Positions 1-10,577 of a stretch of 64,000 nucleotides of DNA are shown piece by piece. The stretch is taken from assembly GCA_016286385.1 (NCBI GenBank), contig JAEESO010000002.1:124001-188000 (forward strand). The letters run 5' to 3'. A model generated the notes under the pieces. It saw only the letters and a list, made by a program, of their open reading frames with translations. It was not told where the DNA came from and searched no databases. A program made the translations under genes and the position numbers. Origin of the DNA: Bacteroidales bacterium (lineage in GTDB: Bacteria > Bacteroidota > Bacteroidia > Bacteroidales > UBA932). Positions within the stretch are counted from its first letter, which is position 1. Each line of letters begins with the position of its first letter.

Positions 1-10
1 TTTTGCGGAA

Positions 11-1264
11 GTGCTGGATGTTGCCTCCGACGCCGGGCACATTCTCCTTGAGAACGGCGCGGAGATTTCCCGCGTAGAGGATATCATGGGAAGGATCTCT
101 GCCCACTTTGGCGTGAGTTCCAGCAATTTCTTCGTGCTCTCCAACGGCATTTTCACAACAGGTCAGGCAGAGAAAGTTTCAAAATCCGGCGGCCAGGCAT
201 CCACTTATGCCAACGTGGCCTTCATCCCCATCCGGAGCGTCCAGCTTTGCAAGGTGACGGCGGTGAACCGCCTGAGCTATGATATATCGGCCGGAAAATG
301 CACTCTTCAGGAGGCTAAGGAAAGGATTGCCCGTATCAAGAATATGCCCGCAAAGCCCTTCTGGGAGCAGTTTGTGGCTACAACCCTGAGCGCGGCTGGA
401 TTCTCCGCAGTGTTTGGTGGCGGTTTCCTGGACTGCACTGCGGCGGGTATTGCAGGGGCCATCCTATTCCTGTTCATGTCCTTCGTGAGTTCCAGATACC
501 TCTCAAAGATAGTTGGCGGCATCTGTAACGCCCTTCTGGTGACTCTTGTCTCCATCCTTTGCTGGAGGGTTGGTATCGGCATATGCCTCAGCAATATAAT
601 AATTGGCGCTGTGATGCCGCTTATTCCGGGAGTGCCTTTCACTAACGGCGTCCGGGACCTTGCAAATTCAGACTACCTTGCGGGTATAACCCGTATGACG
701 GATGCAATGCTTGGCTTTTTCTGCATAGCAATGGGCGTTGCGGCGGCCTTCCTTCTGGACGGAGCCGTATTTGGAGGTATGCTTAAACTCACCGGCTATG
801 AGCCCAATCCTCAGACTCAGAGTTATCTTGCCCAGGCCATTGCCTCATTCATTGGAACGGTAGGTTTTGCTGTACTTTATGGTATTGACAGGCCGCAGTA
901 TCTTACGGCCGGGGCAATTGGCGTGATTGGCTGGCTCACGTATCTTGTGGCATTCAGAATTCTTGGTGTAGGAGCGCCGGTTTCCGCTATGTTTGCGGCG
1001 CTTATGGTGTGCCTGCTGTCACGTTTCAGCGCGGTTCCTACCCGCTGCCCGGCCCAGATCTTCATCATCTGCGGAATCTTTACCCTTGTCCCCGGAGCCG
1101 GTATCTTCTGGTTCTCCTACTATCTCACTTCAGGAGAACTACTGCTGGCGGTCGGGAGCGGCTTCATGGCCATCAAGGTGGCTGTCTCCATAGTCCTTGG
1201 AATAATCCTTGCCATGGAAATTCCCCAGAGGCTTTTCTCCCATCACACTCATAAGGCTCACTGA
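11..1264 (+). CDS. ThrE-family threonine/serine exporter (5' end probably outside window)
   Basis: LLENGAEISRVEDIMGRI motif and about 10 hydrophobic segments typical of ThrE; coding frame appears to extend upstream of base 11. Confidence 0.85.
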   Translation: MLDVASDAGHILLENGAEISRVEDIMGRISAHFGVSSSNFFVLSNGIFTTGQAEKVSKSGGQASTYANVAFIPIRSVQLCKVTAVNRLSYDISAGKCTLQEAKERIARIKNMPAKPFWEQFVATTLSAAGFSAVFGGGFLDCTAAGIAGAILFLFMSFVSSRYLSKIVGGICNALLVTLVSILCWRVGIGICLSNIIIGAVMPLIPGVPFTNGVRDLANSDYLAGITRMTDAMLGFFCIAMGVAAAFLLDGAVFGGMLKLTGYEPNPQTQSYLAQAIASFIGTVGFAVLYGIDRPQYLTAGAIGVIGWLTYLVAFRILGVGAPVSAMFAALMVCLLSRFSAVPTRCPAQIFIICGIFTLVPGAGIFWFSYYLTSGELLLAVGSGFMAIKVAVSIVLGIILAMEIPQRLFSHHTHKAH

Positions 1265-1266
1265 CG

Positions 1267-2220
1267 ATGGTCCTCCTTCTTGGTGCTACCGGTCTTTTGG
1301 GCCGAAACGTCCTCCAGGTGCTTCTGGAGAGGGGAATTGAGGTGCGGGCCCTGGTTCGTTCTTCGCTTGACGTGCCGGGGGTAGACGTTGTCCGGGGGAG
1401 TATCCTCTCAAAAGAGGATCTCATGGCGGCGGCGGGTGGCTGCAGCGCCATAATCAACTGCGCCGGAACTACGGATATGACGCTCCCCTCAGTGGAGGAT
1501 TTCCTTCCAGTGAACAGGGACCTTCCGGCCATGCTTTGTGAGGTTGCTACCAAATCAGGAATCAAGGTCCTTGTACATACAAGCACGGCAAATACCGTTG
1601 TTACAGGTACCCCAGAGCGTCCTTCGGATGAATCGGCCCCCTTCGGCCCGCCTTATGACAAGTCTCCCTATGCCGTAAGCAAGAAGGCAGGGGAGGATGC
1701 CCTCCTTGGATATGCTTCGGAGCATCCTGAACTGAGGATTGTCATTGTGAATCCGGGCTTTATGCTTGGGGCTTATGACTCAAAGCCTTCCTCCGGCCAG
1801 ATGGTTCTCCTAGGATGGAGAAAACCCATTCTGTTTGTCTCCCGCGGTGCCAAGTCCATACTTCACGTGAGGGATGCCGCTACTGCCATTGTAAATGCCC
1901 TGGAACGCGGTGAAGGGAGGTATCTTCTCACCGGAGAGTGTCTTACTCTGAAGGAGTATTTCCGCATTCAGGCCCGCGTGGGAGGATATCGGCAGCTATG
2001 CATAGCGCTTCCAAACTGGATGGCGGGATTTCTAGGCGTTATAGGCTCCACCCTCAGATTCCTCAGGATAAAGACGGAGCTTTACCCTCACAATGTGAAG
2101 CAGCTTCTGTATCATGAGTGGTACAGCTGCGCCCGTGCACGCCGGGAACTTGGGTATACGCTCACTCCAGTTGATGATGCCATCCGTGATTTTGTGGATT
2201 GGTATTATAAAAAATGTTAA
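1267..2220 (+). CDS. NAD(P)-dependent epimerase/dehydratase (extended SDR)
   Basis: N-terminal GATGLLGRNV Rossmann motif, YAVSKKAGE YxxxK catalytic motif. Confidence 0.88.
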   Translation: MVLLLGATGLLGRNVLQVLLERGIEVRALVRSSLDVPGVDVVRGSILSKEDLMAAAGGCSAIINCAGTTDMTLPSVEDFLPVNRDLPAMLCEVATKSGIKVLVHTSTANTVVTGTPERPSDESAPFGPPYDKSPYAVSKKAGEDALLGYASEHPELRIVIVNPGFMLGAYDSKPSSGQMVLLGWRKPILFVSRGAKSILHVRDAATAIVNALERGEGRYLLTGECLTLKEYFRIQARVGGYRQLCIALPNWMAGFLGVIGSTLRFLRIKTELYPHNVKQLLYHEWYSCARARRELGYTLTPVDDAIRDFVDWYYKKC

Positions 2221-2243
2221 TTTTGCAGGTAAATATAGATTAT

Positions 2244-2585
2244 ATGGATAACAACCAGCCCAAACCCCAGAATCAGCTTAGCATAGAGCTCAATCCCCAG
2301 ACCACAAAGGTTTCATACTCAAACCTTGCAATCATATCCCATTCCAGAAGCGAGTTCGTACTGGATTTTGCAACCACGCTTCCAGGCCTTCCCAAGGCCC
2401 TTGTGAGTGACCGCATCATCATGACTCCGGAGCACGCAAAACGCCTTATGAACGCACTCTTTGACAATGTCTCAAAGTATGAGGCCCAGTTTGGCGTGAT
2501 TGATCTTGGCGGCAAGGGCCCCCAGCAGGGCGGCGGCACCTTCAATCTGGCCGATTTCGGCCCCTTCGGCGGAGGTAAGAACTAA
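2244..2585 (+). CDS. DUF3467 family protein
   Basis: Short protein with YSNLAIISHSRSEFVLDFA...RIIMTPEHAKRL pattern; ATG at 2244 preferred over ORF-track start. Confidence 0.75.
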   Translation: MDNNQPKPQNQLSIELNPQTTKVSYSNLAIISHSRSEFVLDFATTLPGLPKALVSDRIIMTPEHAKRLMNALFDNVSKYEAQFGVIDLGGKGPQQGGGTFNLADFGPFGGGKN

Positions 2586-2586
2586 T

Positions 2587-3108
2587 ATGGATCTATCTAA
2601 GATCAAGGCATTTGCCTTTGATATAGACGGGGTAGCCACTGACGGCGGAGTTTTCTGCTTCAGTGACGGGGATCTTCTCCGCACATACGACGCCAAGGAC
2701 GGTTTTGCAATAAGGATGGCCGTGATGAACGGCTATCCCGTTGCGGTGATTACGGGCGGAAGCTCCGAGAGCATACGTAAGCGTATGATTACCAGCGGAG
2801 TAAAGCCTGAGGATGTGTTCCTTCACTGCCGTGACAAAAGGGAGCAGTTCCATCAGTTTGCGCAGCGTTACGGCCTGGATCCCTCTGAGATAATGTACTT
2901 CGGGGACGACGTCCCGGACATTGACTGCATAGTTATGAGCGGCTGCGGAGTATGCCCTTCTGATGCAGTGGATGAGGTTAAGGCCGTTGCCGATTACATT
3001 ACCTCCCGTCCCGGCGGCAGGGGATGCCTCAGGGAGGCCATTGAAAGGACCCTCCGGGAGCAGGGGAGATGGGACTTTAACGCCGGTACTTACAAGAAAC
3101 TGTTCTAG
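2587..3108 (+). CDS. kdsC: KdsC-like HAD-family phosphatase (3-deoxy-manno-octulosonate-8-phosphatase)
   Basis: AFDIDGVATDG, VITGGSSESIRKR, YFGDDVPD motifs; ATG at 2587. Confidence 0.8.
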   Translation: MDLSKIKAFAFDIDGVATDGGVFCFSDGDLLRTYDAKDGFAIRMAVMNGYPVAVITGGSSESIRKRMITSGVKPEDVFLHCRDKREQFHQFAQRYGLDPSEIMYFGDDVPDIDCIVMSGCGVCPSDAVDEVKAVADYITSRPGGRGCLREAIERTLREQGRWDFNAGTYKKLF

Positions 3109-3111
3109 GAA

Positions 3112-3708
3112 ATGAACCTTCACGGTAAAAGGATAATCCTTGCAAGCGGCTCCCCCAGAAGAAGGGAGCTGCTTAAGGGTTTGGACATAGACTTTACGGT
3201 AGATACCGGCAATAATTTCAAGGAATGCTTTAGCCCTGATACTCCCGCAGAGGATGTCCCTGTCCTTATGTCTGAAGGGAAGTCTGCGGGGTTCCATCGG
3301 CCCCTGGAGGCCGATGAAATCCTCATCACCGCTGACACTATGGTAATCCTCCCTCCGGAGGGTGGACGGCCAGGGGAAATCCTTGGAAAACCTAAGGACG
3401 CCGAGGATGCTGCCCGTATGCTCCGTGACCTTTCAGGCCGAAAGCACCACGTCACTACTGCCGTCACCATCCGCTCCAATTCCCAGAAGGACACCTTCAC
3501 GGCTACAACGGAGGTCTGGTTCAAGGTCCTATCGGAGGAGGAAATCTCCTATTACATAGATACTTACAAGCCCTTCGACAAAGCCGGGGCATATGCCATC
3601 CAGGAGTGGATCGGCCACGTGGGCATCACCCGCATCGAGGGCTCCTATTTCAACGTTGTGGGCTTCCCGGTCCAGAGGGTCTGGGAGCATCTGCAGGCTT
3701 TTTTGTAG
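3112..3708 (+). CDS. maf: Maf-like nucleoside triphosphate pyrophosphatase
   Basis: ILASGSPRRRELL, ITADTMV, DKAGAYAIQ motifs. Confidence 0.93.
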   Translation: MNLHGKRIILASGSPRRRELLKGLDIDFTVDTGNNFKECFSPDTPAEDVPVLMSEGKSAGFHRPLEADEILITADTMVILPPEGGRPGEILGKPKDAEDAARMLRDLSGRKHHVTTAVTIRSNSQKDTFTATTEVWFKVLSEEEISYYIDTYKPFDKAGAYAIQEWIGHVGITRIEGSYFNVVGFPVQRVWEHLQAFL

Positions 3709-3720
3709 TACTGGGCTAGT

Positions 3721-4401
3721 TTATCCCATTTCCCTGTAATCCTCCTCCATATCCCATTCGCGTTCCTGTTCTATTCCCTCTGCCTCCGGGATGTCGAACT
3801 CCTGGACGGGGGACAGCAACTCCGATGAGGTCATCTCCTCGATGATCTCCTGAAGGTGCGAAGGAAGACCCGGGAAGAAATCGTATCCCGTCATATGCTC
3901 CAAACGGTTGACACTCATCGAGTACCTGTAGATACTTACGCCCTTGACAACTCCCCCTTCCGGGATGAGGAAGCAGATGGATTTCCAGCCAAGGCTCTTG
4001 GTTGATTTCCTGCAAAGCGCTACGTAAGTACCCCTCCATAAAGGGCCGAAGACGATGGAGAGTCTGCCTTTGGGACTCTCCGAGAGCCACTGTTGGCATA
4101 TTTCAGCGACCTCTCCGGGGACACCTGCCGGAATCATACTCCCAGGTCTAAGCTCACACATATTCCAGTTGGGTGTGGCTTTTACATCCTCCCTTCCTGT
4201 CCATATCGGGATGTCATATCTGATGAGCCTGTCAATGCCGCCATCGGCCCTTCGTGGAAGACCAAGGGAGGGGAGATAACGCCGTGCTCCTTTGGCTTCT
4301 ATCCTCGAGGCCTTCAGAGTCTCCTGCGCCCGCAAGGGGGAGGCCGACAGCAGAGCGGTCAGCAGCAGGAGTGAAAGGATATGTAACCTCTTGACAGACA
4401 T
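3721..4401 (-). CDS. Hypothetical secreted protein
   Basis: Signal peptide MSVKRLHILSLLLLTALLSASPLRAQ; ATG at 4401 chosen because the longer ORF runs into the valS promoter. Confidence 0.65.
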   Translation of the reverse strand: MSVKRLHILSLLLLTALLSASPLRAQETLKASRIEAKGARRYLPSLGLPRRADGGIDRLIRYDIPIWTGREDVKATPNWNMCELRPGSMIPAGVPGEVAEICQQWLSESPKGRLSIVFGPLWRGTYVALCRKSTKSLGWKSICFLIPEGGVVKGVSIYRYSMSVNRLEHMTGYDFFPGLPSHLQEIIEEMTSSELLSPVQEFDIPEAEGIEQEREWDMEEDYREMG

Positions 4402-4535
4402 TGAGGTTACAAAAATATAAAATAATAAGGAATAATCCTTCTTTGCGTTTTGGGTTTTAAGCGGCGGCTGCAGAGAGTATGATGATGTGTCAAAGATAGA
4501 TAACTCTTCCACTTGTAATCCACGGAAAAAATCGC

Positions 4536-4543
4536 TATTTTTG
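4536..4543 (+). promoter_or_regulatory. Bacteroidota -7 promoter box (TATTTTTG) for valS
   Basis: Matches TAnnTTTG consensus; 86 bp upstream of valS ATG. Confidence 0.5.
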
Positions 4544-4556
4544 TAGGATAAATGAG

Positions 4557-4577
4557 ATGCCCGATCAGGTCGGGCAT
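4557..4577. repeat. Perfect palindrome ATGCCCGA-TCAGG-TCGGGCAT in valS leader
   Basis: 8-bp perfect inverted repeat with 5-nt loop. Confidence 0.7.
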
Positions 4578-4629
4578 GACGTAGGGAAGGGAGCCGGGAA
4601 AGAAAGAAGAGAAAACCAGAAAACAAGAT

Positions 4630-7281
4630 ATGAAAGAACTTGCCGCAAAGTACAGCGCAGCACAGGTGGAGGACAAGTGGTATGCCTATTGGCTGGACCA
4701 TAAGTTCTTCCACAGCGAACCTAATGAAAAACAGCCTTATACCATAGTGATTCCGCCGCCCAACGTGACGGGAATCCTCCATATGGGCCACGTGCTCAAC
4801 AACACCCTCAACGACGTCCTTATCCGCAAAGCCCGTATGGACGGAAAGAATGCCTGCTGGGTGCCAGGAACGGACCATGCATCAATTGCAACCGAATCAA
4901 AGGTGGTGGCAAAGCTGAAGGCCCAGGGCATAAACAAGGAGGATATCGGCCGAGAGGAATTCCTGAGGCATGCCTGGGAGTGGAAGGAAGAGCACGGAGG
5001 GATCATCCTCCAGCAGCTCCGTAAGCTTGGCTGCTCCTGCGACTGGGACCGCACCCGCTTCACCATGGAGCCTGCCCTCAGCGAGGCCGTTATCAATACC
5101 TTCGTGTATTTCTACAAGAAGGGCTGGATCTACAAGGGCGTGAGGATGGTTAACTGGGACCCAGAGGCCCTTACCGCCGTCTCAGACGACGAAGTTATCC
5201 ACAAGGATACCAAGAGCCATTTCTATCATCTGAGGTACTACATCTCCGACGGCAACGGAAACCCCACTGACAAGTTCCTTGTCATAGCCACAACGCGTCC
5301 AGAGACCATTATGGCCGATGCAGCAATATGCGTGAACCCCAAGGACGAGCGTCATTTCTGGCTCAAGGGGAAGAAAGTCCTGATTCCGCTCATCAACCGT
5401 GAGATCCCCGTTATCGAGGACGACTACGTGGAGATGGACTTTGGAACCGGTTGCCTGAAGGTAACCCCCGCCCACGACGTTCATGACTATGAAATCGGCC
5501 TCAGGCATAACCTTCCCGTGCTGGAAATCATTGACGACCACGGAAAGCTCAATGAGAAAGCCCAGATCCTTGTGGGCGAGGACCGTTTTGTGGCCCGTAA
5601 GAAGATAGTGAAGATGCTGGAAGAGGCCGGAAACCTTGTGAAGGTAGAAGACTACACCAGCCCCGTGGGCTATTCAGAGCGCACTGACGCCGTCATTGAG
5701 CCAAAGCTCAGCGCCCAGTGGTTCCTGAAGATGGAGGAGCTTGCAAAGACCGCCCTTGAAACCGTCGAGAGCGGCCGCACCAAGTTTATCCCGGAAAAAT
5801 ACGTGAACACATACCGCCACTGGATGGAGAACGCCCGTGACTGGTGCATATCCCGTCAGCTGTGGTGGGGCCAGCGCATCCCCGCATACTATCTGCCAGA
5901 TGGCTCATACGTGGTTGAGGCTACCCCTGAGGCAGCCCTTAAGGCCGCCCAGGCCATAAATCCGGCCCTTACCATGGCCGATCTAAAGCAGGACGAGGAC
6001 GTCCTTGACACCTGGTTCAGCTCCTGGCTCTGGCCCATCTCCGTCTTTGACCCCGAAAAGCCCGGCCATCCTGACCACAAGCCAAACAAGGACCTTTCCT
6101 ACTATTATCCCACCAACGACCTTGTGACAGGCCCGGACATCATCTTCTTCTGGGTGGCCCGCATGATCATGGCAGGTGAGGAGTTCATGGGAAGGGAGCC
6201 CTTCTCCAATGTGTACTTCACGGGTATCGTGAGGGATAAGATAGGCCGGAAGATGTCAAAGACCCTTGGCAACAGCCCCAACCCTCTTGACCTCATTGAG
6301 AAATACGGGGCCGATGCCGTGAGGATAGGCATGCTCCTTTGCTCCAGCGCCGGCAACGACATCTTCTACGACGAAGCCCAGATCCAGCAGGGCGCCGCTT
6401 TCTGCAACAAGATATGGAACAGCTACCGTCTAGTCAAAGGCTGGGAGGTGGATGCCGCCGCAGCTCAAGGAGCATCGGCCCGTCTTGCTGTTGAATGGTT
6501 TGCCGCAAAACTCTCCGACATAGTTGCCGCCGTAGAGGACCATTACTCCAAATTCCGCATCTCAGATGCCCTCATGACCATCTACAAGCTCTTCTGGGAC
6601 GACTACTGCTCATGGTATCTTGAGGCCATCAAGCCCGCATACGGCCAGCCCATTGACCCCGCAACCAAGGAGGCTACGCTGGAATACTTTGAGGCTCTCC
6701 TAAAACTCATCCATCCCGTCATGCCCTTCATCACGGAGGAACTGTGGCAGGACATTGCAGAGCGTAAGGAAGGGGAGACCATCATGTACGCTCCCACTCC
6801 AAAGGCCGCTTCATTTGATCCCAAGACCCTAGAGGACTTTGCCCTTGCCCAGGAGGCCGTGAATGGCGTCCGTGGCGTGCGCAGCCAGCGTAACATTGCC
6901 CCCAAGGAGGTCCTGAAACTCCATATCAAGGGTGCTGGATTCCCTCAGGCGGTGATTCCTGTAGTGGAGAAACTTGCAAACGCAGAGGTCTCCATAGTGG
7001 ATGCATTCGGCTCACAGGGCGTCGGATTCATGGTGCGTACCATAGAGATGCAGGTTGAGATGGAAGGCCTCATCAACGTGGAAGAGGAACTGGACAAGGC
7101 ACGCAAGGAACTTGAGCACCAGGAGAAATTCCTTGCAGGCGTACGTGCAAAGCTTTCCAACGAGCGCTTTGTGAATAACGCCCCTGCCGCCGTAGTTGAG
7201 GTTGAGAGAAAGAAGGAGGCCGATTCCCTCTCAAAGATTGAAAGCCTCAAGGCAAAGATAGAGGCACTTGAAAACAACTAG
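4630..7281 (+). CDS. valS: Valyl-tRNA synthetase
   Basis: PPPNVTGILHMGH and KMSKTLGNS class I motifs, C-terminal coiled coil. Confidence 0.98.
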   Translation: MKELAAKYSAAQVEDKWYAYWLDHKFFHSEPNEKQPYTIVIPPPNVTGILHMGHVLNNTLNDVLIRKARMDGKNACWVPGTDHASIATESKVVAKLKAQGINKEDIGREEFLRHAWEWKEEHGGIILQQLRKLGCSCDWDRTRFTMEPALSEAVINTFVYFYKKGWIYKGVRMVNWDPEALTAVSDDEVIHKDTKSHFYHLRYYISDGNGNPTDKFLVIATTRPETIMADAAICVNPKDERHFWLKGKKVLIPLINREIPVIEDDYVEMDFGTGCLKVTPAHDVHDYEIGLRHNLPVLEIIDDHGKLNEKAQILVGEDRFVARKKIVKMLEEAGNLVKVEDYTSPVGYSERTDAVIEPKLSAQWFLKMEELAKTALETVESGRTKFIPEKYVNTYRHWMENARDWCISRQLWWGQRIPAYYLPDGSYVVEATPEAALKAAQAINPALTMADLKQDEDVLDTWFSSWLWPISVFDPEKPGHPDHKPNKDLSYYYPTNDLVTGPDIIFFWVARMIMAGEEFMGREPFSNVYFTGIVRDKIGRKMSKTLGNSPNPLDLIEKYGADAVRIGMLLCSSAGNDIFYDEAQIQQGAAFCNKIWNSYRLVKGWEVDAAAAQGASARLAVEWFAAKLSDIVAAVEDHYSKFRISDALMTIYKLFWDDYCSWYLEAIKPAYGQPIDPATKEATLEYFEALLKLIHPVMPFITEELWQDIAERKEGETIMYAPTPKAASFDPKTLEDFALAQEAVNGVRGVRSQRNIAPKEVLKLHIKGAGFPQAVIPVVEKLANAEVSIVDAFGSQGVGFMVRTIEMQVEMEGLINVEEELDKARKELEHQEKFLAGVRAKLSNERFVNNAPAAVVEVERKKEADSLSKIESLKAKIEALENN

Positions 7282-7286
7282 GAGCT

Positions 7287-7706
7287 ATGGCGGTTTTCAA
7301 GACTACATTCCCTGTAAGGTACTATGAGACAGACCAAATGGCCGTTGTCCATCACTCCAACTATATACGCTATTTTGAACTGGCGCGCGACGAGATGATG
7401 GTCCAGCTGGGCTTTCCCATTGAAAAGTGCGAGGCAGAGCTAGGTGTACTGGTGCCAATAGTATCCGTAGAATGCCATTTCAGGCATCCTGCAAGGATGG
7501 GTGATGTCCTCACTGCATCGGCCCAGGTAGACAGGGCCCCTATGGCAAAGATGCGTATCCACCAGGAGGTTGTAAACCAGGACGGAGTGCTTTGCGCTGA
7601 AGGAGAGGTGGTCCTTGGCTTCCTGGACAGGAAAACCTTCACCCCGGTGCGCTGCCCGGAGGTGATCTGCGATCTTTTTGAAAAATTCACTCAAAATAAC
7701 AGTTAA
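7287..7706 (+). CDS. Acyl-CoA thioesterase, YbgC/4HBT family
   Basis: [22 protein letters not shown] hot-dog signature. Confidence 0.9.
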   Translation: MAVFKTTFPVRYYETDQMAVVHHSNYIRYFELARDEMMVQLGFPIEKCEAELGVLVPIVSVECHFRHPARMGDVLTASAQVDRAPMAKMRIHQEVVNQDGVLCAEGEVVLGFLDRKTFTPVRCPEVICDLFEKFTQNNS

Positions 7707-7707
7707 T

Positions 7708-7902
7708 ATGCTTCCTCTTGTAATAGGTCATTGGGAGATTATCGCAATTGTGCTGGTAATCCTTCTCATTTTTGGCGGAAAGAAGATTCCTGAACTTATG
7801 AAGGGCCTTGGAAAAGGCGTAAAGAGCTTTAAGGAAGGGGTGAATGAGGTTGAGAAGGAGATAGACTCTGCTCCCAAGGATAAACCGGACACCAAGGAAT
7901 AG
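7708..7902 (+). CDS. tatA: Twin-arginine translocase subunit TatA/E
   Basis: N-terminal [26 protein letters not shown]. Confidence 0.92.
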   Translation: MLPLVIGHWEIIAIVLVILLIFGGKKIPELMKGLGKGVKSFKEGVNEVEKEIDSAPKDKPDTKE

Positions 7903-7905
7903 AAA

Positions 7906-8643
7906 GTGGTTCCCGGAGGTGATGAAATGTCCTTCTGGGACCACCTTGAGGCACTGAGAGGCACTATCTGGCGCTCGGTGCTTGGTGTTTTGCTGGCTTC
8001 GGTAGCATTTCTGTGCTTTCCCAAGGCGCTTTTCAAGGCCGTTCTGTGGCCTACCCAGGCCGATTTCCCGCTTTACAGGCTTCCGGGCGTAGGCTTTTCG
8101 ATGGAACTTATAAACATCGAGTTGTCGGCCCAGTTCTTCGTTTATCTGAAGGTTTCCGTCCTCTGCGGCCTTGTGGTGGCTTTCCCGTATGTGATATGGG
8201 AGATATGGAAGTTTGTGGCTCCGGCCCTCTATGAGAACGAGAAAAAGGCGGTGAGGGGAGCATTCTCCCTTTCATCGGCCCTTTTCTATCTTGGCGTGGC
8301 GGTAGGATACTTTGTGGTGCTCCCGGTTTGCCTGATGTTCTTTGTGAACTTCTCCGTGAGCGATGCCATAGTGAACACCATCTCCCTGAGTTCCTACATG
8401 TCCCTTTTCACCTCCATGGTGTTTCTCATAGGGATACTCTTCGAGTTCCCGTCCGTAATCCTGGCACTGTCTTCCATTGGCGTTATTTCCCGTTCCCAGC
8501 TTAAGGGCTGGCGGAAATACGCTATCGTGGTGGTGCTCATCCTTGCCGCCCTCATTACACCCAGCGACCCTTTCTCCATGTTTGTTCTGGCCATACCGCT
8601 TTACGGCCTCTTTGAACTGTCTGTCCTTCTCTGCAAGAAATGA
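7906..8643 (+). CDS. tatC: Sec-independent translocase TatC
   Basis: MSFWDHLEALR start and TatC hydrophobic profile; adjacent to tatA. Confidence 0.95.
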   Translation: MVPGGDEMSFWDHLEALRGTIWRSVLGVLLASVAFLCFPKALFKAVLWPTQADFPLYRLPGVGFSMELINIELSAQFFVYLKVSVLCGLVVAFPYVIWEIWKFVAPALYENEKKAVRGAFSLSSALFYLGVAVGYFVVLPVCLMFFVNFSVSDAIVNTISLSSYMSLFTSMVFLIGILFEFPSVILALSSIGVISRSQLKGWRKYAIVVVLILAALITPSDPFSMFVLAIPLYGLFELSVLLCKK

Positions 8644-10562
8644 TTTCCGTCAGTAACGTCACGGTATCCTTCGGGAGCTTCAACCTTCTTGACTGTATAA
8701 GCTTTCACATAAGCGAGCAGGACAAGATAGGCCTGGTGGGTAAGAACGGGGCAGGGAAGAGCACGCTCATGAAGCTCATAACAGGTGAGCAGTCTCCTAC
8801 ATCCGGCAGCATTGAGATGCCCTCAGGGCTCAACATCGGCTATCTTCCCCAGATAATGGAGCACCACCGTGGCAGGACAGTGATTGAGGAGGTCATGACG
8901 GTTTTCGACCACCTCCGGGCAATGGAGGAGGAACTGGAAAGCCTCACGGCTCAGCTGGGGGAGAGAACAGACTATGAATCGGCCTCCTACGAAGCCCTCA
9001 TTACCCGTCTTAACGAGCTGAACGACCGCCTGGCCCTGGAAACCGGCGAATCCCCGCTGGTGCAGGCAAAGAAGGTTCTCTACGGCCTTGGATTCAAGGA
9101 GGATGAGCTTTCCCGCAATACGGAAACCTTCAGCCAGGGCTGGAACATGCGCATTGAGCTTGCGAAGATCCTTCTCTCAAGGCCGGATGTCCTCCTTCTT
9201 GACGAGCCCACAAACCACCTTGACATAGAATCCATCGAGTGGTTTGAGGACTATCTGAAGGGCTTCAGGGGCTCTATTATGATGGTTTCCCATGACCGCA
9301 AGTTCCTGGATAACGTTACCACCCGCACAGTGGAGATACTTCTTGGGCATATTCACGACTACAAGGTACCGTACAGCCAGTATGTCACGCTTCGCGCGGA
9401 GAGGATTGCCCAGCAGACTGCCGCCTATGAGAACCAGCAGCGCATGATAGAGAAGACGGAGGATTTCATAAACCGCTTCCGCTACAAGCCTACAAAGAGT
9501 AATCAGGTACAGTCCCGCATAAAGGCGCTTGAAAAGCTTGAAAGGATAGAGATAGATGAGACGGAAAACGCTTCAATCAATCTCAAATTCCCGCCCGCGC
9601 AGCGCTCCGGAGACGTGGTGTTCAAGGCCACGGATATCACCGTAGGATATCCTCAGAAGGTGGTTTTCTCCCATGCCGATATTGAGATAAAAAGGGGAGA
9701 GAAGGTAGCGCTCATCGGCCGTAACGGCGAGGGAAAGACTACCCTCATGAGGGTAATAATGAAGGAACTCTATCCTCTTGAAGGAGAGGCTAAGACGGGT
9801 CACAACGTAAGCATCGGCTATTATGCCCAGAATCAGGAGGATATCCTGGATCCGTCAGAGACAGTTTTCGGGACACTTGACAGAATAGCTGTAGGCGATA
9901 TCAGAACCCGCCTCAGGGATATCCTGGGGGCATTCCTTTTCAAGGGAGAGGACATTGACAAGAGGGTATCCGTCCTTAGCGGAGGAGAGCGTGCCAGGCT
10001 TGGAATGGCAAAGCTCATGCTGTCCCCGTACAACGTCCTTGCGCTGGATGAACCCACCAACCATATGGATATCAGGTCAAAAGATATCCTCAAGCAGGCC
10101 CTCAAATCCTTCGACGGTACGCTTATTGTTGTATCCCATGACCGTGACTTCCTGGATGGCCTTGTGGATAAGCTCTATGAATTCCGTGACGGAAAGGTAA
10201 CGGAGCACCTTGGGACGGTGGCCGATTTCCTCCGGAGGCGCAAACTTGAGAGCCTTCAGGAACTTGAAAGAAAGGCCCCGGTACAGGAAAAAGCTCCAGC
10301 CCAGCCTTCTGAGGGCGTGAAAGAATTCCGTAAGATGAAGGCTGTGTCAAAGGAGGAGAGGAAGATACGTAACAGGATTGATTACCTGGAAAAGCAGATA
10401 TCGGCCCATGAGGAGAAGATGGCGGAAATAGAGAAAATCCTTGCTAATCCGGGAAATAATGACGATATTTTGGACCTCACAAGGGAATACCTGGAACACA
10501 AGAGGACTATGGATGAGCAGACGCTGGAGTGGACTTCCCTTATGGAGCAGATAGATAATTAA
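8640..10562 (+). CDS. ABC-F family ATP-binding protein
   Basis: Two ABC cassettes (GKNGAGKST, GRNGEGKTT; LLLDEPTNHLD, LALDEPTNHMD), no TM segments. Confidence 0.95.
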   Translation: MISVSNVTVSFGSFNLLDCISFHISEQDKIGLVGKNGAGKSTLMKLITGEQSPTSGSIEMPSGLNIGYLPQIMEHHRGRTVIEEVMTVFDHLRAMEEELESLTAQLGERTDYESASYEALITRLNELNDRLALETGESPLVQAKKVLYGLGFKEDELSRNTETFSQGWNMRIELAKILLSRPDVLLLDEPTNHLDIESIEWFEDYLKGFRGSIMMVSHDRKFLDNVTTRTVEILLGHIHDYKVPYSQYVTLRAERIAQQTAAYENQQRMIEKTEDFINRFRYKPTKSNQVQSRIKALEKLERIEIDETENASINLKFPPAQRSGDVVFKATDITVGYPQKVVFSHADIEIKRGEKVALIGRNGEGKTTLMRVIMKELYPLEGEAKTGHNVSIGYYAQNQEDILDPSETVFGTLDRIAVGDIRTRLRDILGAFLFKGEDIDKRVSVLSGGERARLGMAKLMLSPYNVLALDEPTNHMDIRSKDILKQALKSFDGTLIVVSHDRDFLDGLVDKLYEFRDGKVTEHLGTVADFLRRRKLESLQELERKAPVQEKAPAQPSEGVKEFRKMKAVSKEERKIRNRIDYLEKQISAHEEKMAEIEKILANPGNNDDILDLTREYLEHKRTMDEQTLEWTSLMEQIDN

Positions 10563-10577
10563 TAATAGTATTGTAAT

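Noticed and set aside
3721-4878. Full 385-aa minus-strand ORF
   Set aside because: The N-terminal 159 codons run through the valS promoter, palindrome and valS 5' end; ATG at 4401 followed by a signal peptide is a better start.
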